Source: Capronia americana
Taxonomy: Eukaryota > Ascomycota > Eurotiomycetes > Chaetothyriales > Herpotrichiellaceae
DNA length: 64,000 nucleotides
Reading direction: 5' to 3'
Assembly (NCBI GenBank): GCA_016110215.1
Contig: JADWQD010000002.1
Coordinates: 1,240,001 to 1,304,000, forward strand
The notes under the pieces were generated by a model, which made no database searches, was not told the DNA's origin, and worked only from the letters and a program-made list of their open reading frames with translations. The position numbers and the translations under genes were made by a program. Below, in pieces: positions 56,723 through 64,000 of this stretch; the first letter of the stretch is position 1, and each line of letters starts with the position of its first letter.

Positions 56723-58813
56723 TCAGATCATTATCCTCCCATCGTCGGACCTCCCTCCGAAAAGGCCTAGGATGTTGTTACCACTTGAGGCGCCTCCGCT
56801 TCCACTGCCGGTCGGTCCTGCTGTCGACTCGTCACCGGGCCCGCCCAGCCACTTCGGTCTCTTGAAGCCTCCTCCACTTTCAGCACCGCCTTGCATCCAT
56901 TTCGGCGTCTCGATGGTATCAAGAGTGTTCTTCACCCTCCGCCCAAACAAGGTGAAGAAATTTTCTTCTTCAGGTTCAGGATCAAGAGCCGGTCCGTCTC
57001 TATACCTTCCGCCTGTTGTCGCTGTATTTGTTCCTTGGCTCCTCTCAGCGGGCGGAACCCACCTGGAAGGCGCGGCCCTCGGTCTCGAGGTGTCCAACGA
57101 CGTCCTTGGAGAATCCGTGATGCCCAGGTTACTGGCACCCGCGGGCCGATGTCCTTGTAAATCTCTCGCAATCAGATCTCGTCCTTCTCGCCATCCTCCC
57201 GTGCCGAAACCCGAAGGATTCTCCTCCTCATCCTCTTCAATCTCAATAAATCCGAATCCCAGAACATTCTTGATCTTGCTGTATAGATTAAACAACGTCA
57301 TGGTCACCGGGATGAGAATAAAAATCGGAAACAGGTAGTCAAACCACGTTCCCAAGGGCGTCAGATTGATCAATCTGCCCAGAAAATTGTAGAAGGTCGA
57401 ACTCTGATGGATATCCTTGGGGAGGAACGTCAGAAAGTTGTAAGCGAGCGGTACCGTGAGTTTCGCAATCTGCCCAGCGTACCAGCATGCGGATTCGGCA
57501 TACGTGTTGCGTCTGACCAGGGCGCGCTGGTTCCATGTGGGGACGTCATTCATCGAGGAGAGGGCGCAGACACACATGTACGTTATCCAGAGGGAGGCGA
57601 TGAGTTGGCCACCAAAGCCAATCTGGTAGTTTTTATCAGAAGGATGGTGGATTACTGTGAGACTGACGGCGGAGAGCTGTGGAGCGGGGAATTTAATGAT
57701 TTCGGACCAGAGGATTGCGACGGAGGCGAGGGAGAAGATGCCGCCGAGGGCGATCCTCAGAGCAGGGATAATGTTGACGTAGAGGTGGTAGCGCATGGTT
57801 GGGGTGATAAGGGGAAAGCTGGTACCAGACGAGGCCATTCGACCAAAATCCAGTTTCTTCGAGGCCTTGGAGTCGAGGATGGCTTGAAGGTCTGATGCGC
57901 TTTGGACGATGTGGTCCCATTCGCGGATGTACCTTGCTCGCTGGTGCTTAGCCCGAACGAGTCGCCGGCTCAAGTCGGCCATGTACCTTTCCGTGATGAC
58001 GGCAGGGACATTGTTGGAAGCGTCTGTGGTAGTCACGTTCGAGAAGACGCGGTTCTCGGGTTGGCCGGTCACATCGACCAGTTCATCAATCCATTCTTGG
58101 AAGTCTCTGGCGCTTCCTGTTTTCCTCTGCTTCAGCTGCATCACCTGAGCCTCCAATTCATCGAGCGCAACGATGGCGTCCTCGAGCTTCTCGTGGACTC
58201 TTGGGGCCTGACCCTGGACCCGACGCAGGCTACCACTGATATCTGCTTTGCGGAACATCCTCCTCGGAGTCGCGACAAGCCCGTGACCCATCAAGTAGAT
58301 GGCAAGAGCCAAACCCCATACATAGGCCAGCGCCATGACCAAAGCTCTAATGGCCGTGAAGTCAAAGCCATACGAGAAGATCATGTAGACCAAGCCGGCG
58401 ATGGCGCAGGCAAGGACGATGAGCTGGTACCGGCCATTCGATCGGAGGGAGTAGATCATGCGAGCCCTGGGGTCGCGATATCCGGCGTCCATGTATTCTG
58501 CCAATAAAGGCAAAACCATCCATGTCAAGACAAAGGTCAACCAGTAGACAATTCTCCATGAGACCAAGACGGCTCTTTGGGGCAGCCATATCCCCTTGCC
58601 CCCATGGTTGCTCTCCCGCGCACTTGAGGCGAGGTCGATAGGAACTAGTATGAGGGCGCTCGTGGGAAGGACCAATGCCAGGAAGATTGGCACGAGGAGG
58701 AAAGCCGGCGTCGTTCGTAGAGGAAGGTAGTGCCGCAGGACGAATAAGACGCCCACTGAGATGGTCAAAAGAGCCAGACAGGCGAACACGTCGGAGCCCA
58801 CCGAGGATGCCAT
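56723..58813 (-). CDS. LMBR1/LMBRD2-like multi-span membrane protein
   Basis: Single exon, 696 residues; the start is the ATG at 58813 (the frame begins upstream with GTG). It shows the LMBR1 family features: an N-terminal helix pair, SARESNHGGKGIWLPQ, the WRIVYWLTFVLTWMVLPLLAEY block, a coiled region around EKLEDAIVALDELEAQVMQL, and a second membrane cluster with IIKFPAPQLSAVSL, WITYMCVCALSSM and CWYAGQIAKLTVPLAYNF. Nine or so helices are likely. The tail is Gly/Ser/Pro-rich. The closest animal member is LMBRD2, of similar length (about 695 residues), linked to receptor trafficking; a vacuolar or endosomal place is plausible in fungi. No function is established from sequence. Confidence 0.9.
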   Translation of the reverse strand: MASSVGSDVFACLALLTISVGVLFVLRHYLPLRTTPAFLLVPIFLALVLPTSALILVPIDLASSARESNHGGKGIWLPQRAVLVSWRIVYWLTFVLTWMVLPLLAEYMDAGYRDPRARMIYSLRSNGRYQLIVLACAIAGLVYMIFSYGFDFTAIRALVMALAYVWGLALAIYLMGHGLVATPRRMFRKADISGSLRRVQGQAPRVHEKLEDAIVALDELEAQVMQLKQRKTGSARDFQEWIDELVDVTGQPENRVFSNVTTTDASNNVPAVITERYMADLSRRLVRAKHQRARYIREWDHIVQSASDLQAILDSKASKKLDFGRMASSGTSFPLITPTMRYHLYVNIIPALRIALGGIFSLASVAILWSEIIKFPAPQLSAVSLTVIHHPSDKNYQIGFGGQLIASLWITYMCVCALSSMNDVPTWNQRALVRRNTYAESACWYAGQIAKLTVPLAYNFLTFLPKDIHQSSTFYNFLGRLINLTPLGTWFDYLFPIFILIPVTMTLFNLYSKIKNVLGFGFIEIEEDEEENPSGFGTGGWREGRDLIARDLQGHRPAGASNLGITDSPRTSLDTSRPRAAPSRWVPPAERSQGTNTATTGGRYRDGPALDPEPEEENFFTLFGRRVKNTLDTIETPKWMQGGAESGGGFKRPKWLGGPGDESTAGPTGSGSGGASSGNNILGLFGGRSDDGRIMI

Positions 58814-60215
58814 GTCTGTCACTTCCAGATGCGTATGTGTATCGACCGTCCTGCTAACCTAAGCGCTGCTCATATCATCGCTCATGTCGCGCACAGAGAC
58901 CAGCGGGCAGCGAGCAACCGCAAAGAAGAGCGCAATATCCTTTTGCCGCCGCTGAGAGGTCCGGTGAGTGATGACAACAAGAAAGGCAATGGTAAAGCAA
59001 GGGGAAATGATTACGCATGAATGGGCATTGAGATCACGCAGATAGGGTACTCGTAACGATGAAGTTGGATATTGAGGCATGCACCATGGAGGCTTCGGCT
59101 GCGCTATTGCCAATCTGGTTAGGGGACTTCTTAGGTAAAGGTGGCACTCCCTGGGCACTGCACGCAGCTCGTCTGGACCCTGGAGGGGCTTCCGCCGGCC
59201 TCGTTGGCCTCGCCAGCACTCTTCAGCCTTGGTGGACTTTGTCACTCTCTTGTGAAGAAGAGTATTGTTTGCAGAAGGGAATGATAGCTGACTTACCGGC
59301 ACAGAGGGATTCACCAGTCAGATGGGCCCAAAGGAGCAAAGGACGTGGCTTTGCCTTGCGAACCCTTGCTCTTCCGCCCTGATTGAGTGGATGGAGCGAG
59401 GTTTCACTGGCCAGTCACGATCATTGCTGCACACCTCAGCCTAACGCTTCACTCTTAGCAGTTTTAGTTGGCGAATATGTCCCGCACACTAGCTGTTTGG
59501 TTGGTGCGTGGATCGCTGATCTGGCTAAGTCATCCTCGCTTCATTGCTCACTGGCACCCTCGTCACCTGCGACAGGCGACTTTTCTCTCAGTTGCCCTCA
59601 TCAGAGGAGTCTCTCTTTCGCATCCCCTCTGTCGCGGGCAACCATATACTCTATCTCTACACTCTCTTCTTTGCCAGCTATTGAATAATCTTCCCCGCTT
59701 TGTTCTTGGTGCTCCGTGGGTTGGCCTGGATTCCTTCACGACGCGCCAGGTTGGCGCCCAATTACAGCTCACTCCCGCTTGTTGCAGCATCAGGCGCTGC
59801 ACAGGCTTCCTCGAACTAGTGTCAGCCTCGATTCGACTGGTATTGACGACTCATTCTTGCCGCACTCATCGCTACCCTCCGCCTTTCTCCTCCCTCCGTC
59901 CTTTCTGCATGGCCCGTAAAAGTGAGAAGTGAGATTCCTGTCTCCCTCATCGCTCCGTCGCATCACGCCCGTTGTGTCACCTGGCCCAGGCGTCAAACTT
60001 CCACCACGACCCAGACTGGGCCCCGGTTCCTTGTGTCTGTGTCACCCAACCTTGGAGCCTTGACCGAGATCTCGTCTTCCCTCGATCTCCCCTGCCACCC
60101 GCTGCTCGCTTCGACCTCACCGTCCTCTTCGAGACCTGACTACTCCACGTCCGAATGCGCTGAACTCGACCCCCGTACATGAGCGTGCCCTCGCTCACAA
60201 CTCCACGCCACAGCC
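58814..60215. other. divergent region with long leader of the Med15 gene
   Basis: About 1.4 kb. The part from about 59480 to 60210 is pyrimidine-rich (CTCCTCCCTCCGTCCTTTC near 59885), typical of long 5' untranslated leaders in this group of fungi. Open frames at 59383-59932 lack recognisable content and are not called. Confidence 0.45.
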
Positions 60216-62480
60216 ATGAACCCGAACCAGTTCCAGAATATGGCGGGAATGGGTCGAGGCATGCCCAACAACATGCAGCAACAGATGGCCATGGCAAATC
60301 AGATGGGCGGTCAGATGGCGGCACAAATGGGCGGGCAGATGGGTCAGATGAATCTCATGGGTGGGCAAATGGGTGGGGGAATGGGAAGACCAATGCCTCC
60401 CCAGGCGGCCGGGCAGATGAGCCTCAACCACCCCTCGGTGCAGCAGTATATCTTCGACCAGCTCAATTCTCAGGGTCCTTTTGCTGGCTGGCAGGCTAAC
60501 GTCCACATCCGTGAAAGGGCCGGCCAGATTAAGTTGCTTGTCGACTCACTCCGCCTAGTGAGACCCCCCGTCGAACTTACCCGCGCAATAGAGGTCGCCG
60601 TCCAGTTCGAGCGGAAGTGCTTCACTCAGTCCTCGTGTAGAGAAGACTATGTCCGCGAGTGCAGTGAGAAGTTGGGTCGGATCCGTGATCAGCGTGCGCA
60701 GCAAATGAACCAGTCTGCTGCCGGTGTCATGCAAGGCGTGCAGGGCATGCAGATGCCCAACCAGAACTTCATGGCCCAGATACAAGCCAATCAGCAAATG
60801 CAGAATGGCATGGGCCTGCCACCGCACCTTCAACAACAAATGCAGCAGGGAATGCGCAACTCGCCTGTCTTCAACCAGCCTCAGCCCATGATGAATCAAG
60901 CCCAGCAGGTGGCAACTCCAAACCAGGCCATGGTTGGCATGATGCCCGGTAACAATCAGCAGAAGCAGACCCAGCTGCCCGAATTGACCCCGGAGGATAA
61001 CAAAGCCATCAACCTCCGAGCGGCAGAGCTGGCCAAGAGCACTGCCAAGGAGGAAATGCGGAACATCGTCGACAAGATGAACCCCCAACTGCGGCAGAAC
61101 CTCGCTCAGAAGGCCGTTGACCCCATCATATACTACTTCCGTATGCTTGCTACTAAAGAGTTCCGAAGGCGAAAACAGATGGAGGCAGGCATAGGCGGTA
61201 CCCCGGGCCAAATGGGACAGGTGCAAAATCAATCAACCCAGAATCCAATGGCTCAGGGCATGACTGCAAATGCAACCCCGCTGATGAACGATATGGGACG
61301 CTTCCAGGAGCAGCAGGCCGGAGGGTTGAGATCTCAGGAAACAGGCGAGTTGGTGGTCCCGGCAAGTAGTACCCCGGGTATGATGTCAGAACAGATGCGT
61401 CTCCAGCAACAGATGTTGGCTCAGCAGCGGATGGGCCAGCAGAACCAAGCTAACAACATGAATCCCGCTTTTATCGCCCAGCAGCAGCGCATACAGCAAG
61501 CCCAGGCTACGAAGCTGCACCAGGCTCAACTCCAGGCACAGAACCAAGCCCAGGTTCAAGCCCGCGCTCAAGCCGCTGCTGCGGCTGCCCAACGTGGTCA
61601 GATGCAAGGAATGCAAGGGTCCAATACACCTCTCTCGGCCATCAATCGACCTGTCAATCCAAACGTTTCTGGAGCTAGTCCACAGACGATTCCCCGCCCC
61701 GGCTCAGGAACCCCTATGATGAACCAACAGATGCAGCAGATGAACAACGCAGCGCAGCAAGGCCAAGGCCAGCAGCAGCTCCAGCTTAATATGCAGGAGA
61801 TGCAGAAGCGCGAGCAAGCCCTGGCTAGCTTTCCCGCATCTCTCCAAGCACTCCTTCGACAAAAACCGCAGAGCGAGTGGCGTGCCGTGCTGCAACAGTT
61901 CCAACAAAATGGTTCGATGAGAAGAAGCATTTCGCAACAAACACCGGGAATGCAACCAGGCCAGCAGCCACAACAAGGCCCAATGGCACACCTGCAGAAT
62001 GGGGCCTTCGTTGGTGGTGCCAATACCGGCGCACAGCCTATGAGCCAGTCGCTCTCAGCAGGAGCTGGTTCACAGCAGGGTCAAGACATGAGCGGCCTGC
62101 CGCCGCTAAACCAGGCACAGGTACAGCAGAACGCCCAGGAGATGATGAGGCAGCGTCAAATGCAGATGCAGCAGCAACAAAAGCAACAGCAACAGCAGGG
62201 GCAGCCGCAACAGGGAATTGCCAATGTTCAGGGTCAACCCCAGCCTCGTCAGCAGTTGACTGCGCCGCAAATGAAGTTGATGGACCAGCAGGCGGTGCCG
62301 CCTACGGTCCTTAATAGTATCCGGCAGAAAGCGCCTCTACCTGAAGTCAAGAACTGGTATCAGCTGAAGAATTGGTTGCTCGCAAATCCGATTGAGAATT
62401 GGCCCGTGCCTCATGTGCTGGACATTCAAGCTACACACTTCCAGCATATCATGAAAAACCGGACTCAAAACTTGCAACAG

Positions 62481-62512
<32 letters not shown>

Positions 62513-64000
62513 GCAGCAGCAACTACAACAGCAAAAACAGCAGCAGCCGCAGCAGCCGCAGCAGCCACCAAATAACGCGATGGCCAACCAAGCTCCCGTT
62601 CAACAGCCGCAGCAGAGGCCACAAGCTCCCATGCCAGGTATTCCTGGTCAAGTTCCAGGGCTGCCTCCAGGGCAGATCCCTTTCAGGTCTCCATCTGCTG
62701 AAGACATCGCGAAAGTGCGCGCTGCTAACCCGAGAGTTGCGAACATGCCAGACGAACAAATCCGAGCTCTGCTCATTAATAGACATCGGCAGATGCAACA
62801 GAAGGCGATGCAACAAGCTGGTCAACAGGGCATGCCTCCACAGATGCAGTTCATGCCACCGCAAGCGGGCCAAACCCACCAACCTGGCCAGCCGTTCGGG
62901 ATGCATATGCCGGGGCAGAACCAAGCAGCGCAGCAGGGTACACAAGCCCAGCAGGTCACTCGTCCACCTTCTAGCCAAGCAGCAGGACAGTCTCGACCAT
63001 CGCAAGTCCCCATGCAACCCGAGAATAAAGCACTGAAACGACCCAGCGACGATGATGTGATTGAAATGCCGAATCAAAACGCCCAGGCTCAGTCACAAGC
63101 ACCTGGAGGCAGACCGCCGCCTTTCCAATCTCTCACAAAGGAACAGTTTAATGCCTTGGACCCTCAAAGGAAGCAGCAGTACATGAACATGCAACGTCAA
63201 CATACTCAGCAAGCCATAGCAAAGAGAATCATGGAACTCCAAAGAGAAGTGCAAGCCACCATGCCAAAGCCCCGACCTATCACCAATATGGATGCTAATA
63301 GCAGGAAACGAATCACTGACCTGCTGATGTCTAATAATGTCAAGAATATGCTCGGTCGGTTTGAATCCTTCCTGCTAGCGTTCTTTCGCATGAAGCAAGA
63401 TGAAACGACTATCAAGCAGTTGATTCTGCAAAGAATGCAGCTCCATCAGCAATACAAACAGGTTGCATTGCAAAACAAGGTTTTCGAGCCAGCGGACCAC
63501 TTCAGTATAACTGCCGACAACGCAGAAGCCATTGTCAGCAACATTACGACTAAATTCCAACAGACCGCAGCGCAAATACCCAACAACAAAGGGCCCCAAC
63601 GACCAGCCCAACTCACCCCTGAGAATCTCAGTTTGCTGGAAGCACAGGAGAAAGAACGCAAGATGTCCCTCAAGAATAACCAAGCTCCGCCTGCTCCAAC
63701 GTCCACACAACCCCCGTTCCAGATTGGCGATCCCAGAGGGCAAGGCACGCCCAGATATGCGACCCAAGGCCTTAAGCAAGAGGATCTCAAGCTCCCCACT
63801 GATACCAAGAGGCGGAGAAAGAACCAGCAGCAGACTCCAGCAGCTCCCACTCCAGTTGCTACGTCTCCGCAGGCGACCAAAACACCTAAGCCAGCTGAGA
63901 TGTTCAAGTGCCCCGTCAATGGGTGCGAGCACCAACTCAAGGGGTTCGCCACCCAAGGAGAACTTGAGCAACATCACAATGTGGCCCACAAGCTCGATAT
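60216..64000 (+). CDS. med15: Med15/Gal11-like Mediator subunit, KIX domain (cut by window end)
   Basis: The frame from the ATG at 60216 stays open to the right edge (1,261 codons visible); the end lies outside. The KIX-like domain is at about 68-145, with SVQQYIFDQLNS, GWQANVHIRERAGQIKLLVD and ALSEQ-type helices around FERKCFTQSSCREDYVREC. Long Gln/Met/Asn-rich tracts follow, including 16 Gln at 754-769. A conserved block with MKQDETTIKQLILQRMQ lies near 1060. Near the right edge is a classical C2H2 zinc finger (C1232, C1237, His near 1253-1258). Med15 binds activators through KIX in the Mediator tail. The N-terminus is rich in MGGQM-type repeats. Introns further right cannot be judged. Confidence 0.88.
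62475..62522 (+). repeat. polyglutamine-coding CAG/CAA tract
   Basis: Sixteen consecutive Gln codons (CAA and CAG mixed) in the Med15-like frame, followed by further Gln-rich codons. Mixed codons suggest a conserved or slowly changing tract rather than a pure CAG microsatellite. Confidence 0.9.

Noticed and set aside
62337..63077. Leucine-rich minus-strand frames
   Set aside because: They mirror the CAG/CAA glutamine tract of the Med15-like gene and have no independent coding evidence.
1..64000. CRISPR arrays, prokaryotic operons, tRNA or rRNA genes
   Set aside because: No regularly spaced identical repeats, no Shine-Dalgarno-led gene runs and no tRNA-like arms with box A/B spacing were found by eye; a tRNA scan would be needed to exclude small genes.

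Overview
The window is nuclear DNA of a filamentous ascomycete (Pezizomycotina). Evidence: single genes separated by 0.2-1.6 kb, many short GT-AG introns of about 50-100 bases with CTAAC/CTRAY-type branch sites, Kozak-like starts, and fungus-only families (PalI, TOK-type potassium channel, LaeA-like methyltransferase, HET domain, fungal Med15). I cannot assign a genus. No rRNA, tRNA, CRISPR array, insertion sequence or intact transposon was seen. Exon joins below were worked out by hand from splice signals and checked for total length divisible by three.

Layout. 0-10 kb: RBR-type ubiquitin ligase (-), divergent from Nse3 of the Smc5/6 complex (+); a TPR/J-domain co-chaperone (-); an Mtr-like amino acid transporter (-) with a 14-base internal exon. 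11-18 kb: LaeA-like methyltransferase (-) divergent from a cytochrome P450 (+), then a membrane-anchored kelch protein (-). 19-27 kb: a basic, probably nuclear protein of unknown role (+), a Gdt1-type Ca/Mn transporter (-), a SPOUT RNA methyltransferase (+) and a nitronate monooxygenase (+). 28-38 kb: a decayed HET-domain gene, an MBL-fold hydrolase (+), a chymotrypsin-like protein with cysteine at the nucleophile position (-), a GPI-type fasciclin protein (-), a decayed coding remnant and a fungal three-span membrane protein (+).

39-46 kb: three metabolic genes in a row on the minus strand: a peroxisomal (SKL-ended) enoyl-CoA hydratase/isomerase, a short-chain dehydrogenase and a Baeyer-Villiger monooxygenase. 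Together they look like part of a route degrading a secondary alcohol or ketone into acyl-CoA. 46-64 kb: a TOK two-pore potassium channel (-), a fungal transcription-factor-domain protein without a zinc cluster (-), the PalI/Rim9 ambient-pH sensor component (+), an LMBRD2-like membrane protein (-) and a Med15-like Mediator subunit (+) that runs off the right edge.

Most of the window is ordinary housekeeping and accessory fungal gene content. The items most worth a second look are the GxCG chymotrypsin-like protein, the putative three-gene catabolic cluster, the P450 with an altered I-helix, and several splicing oddities.
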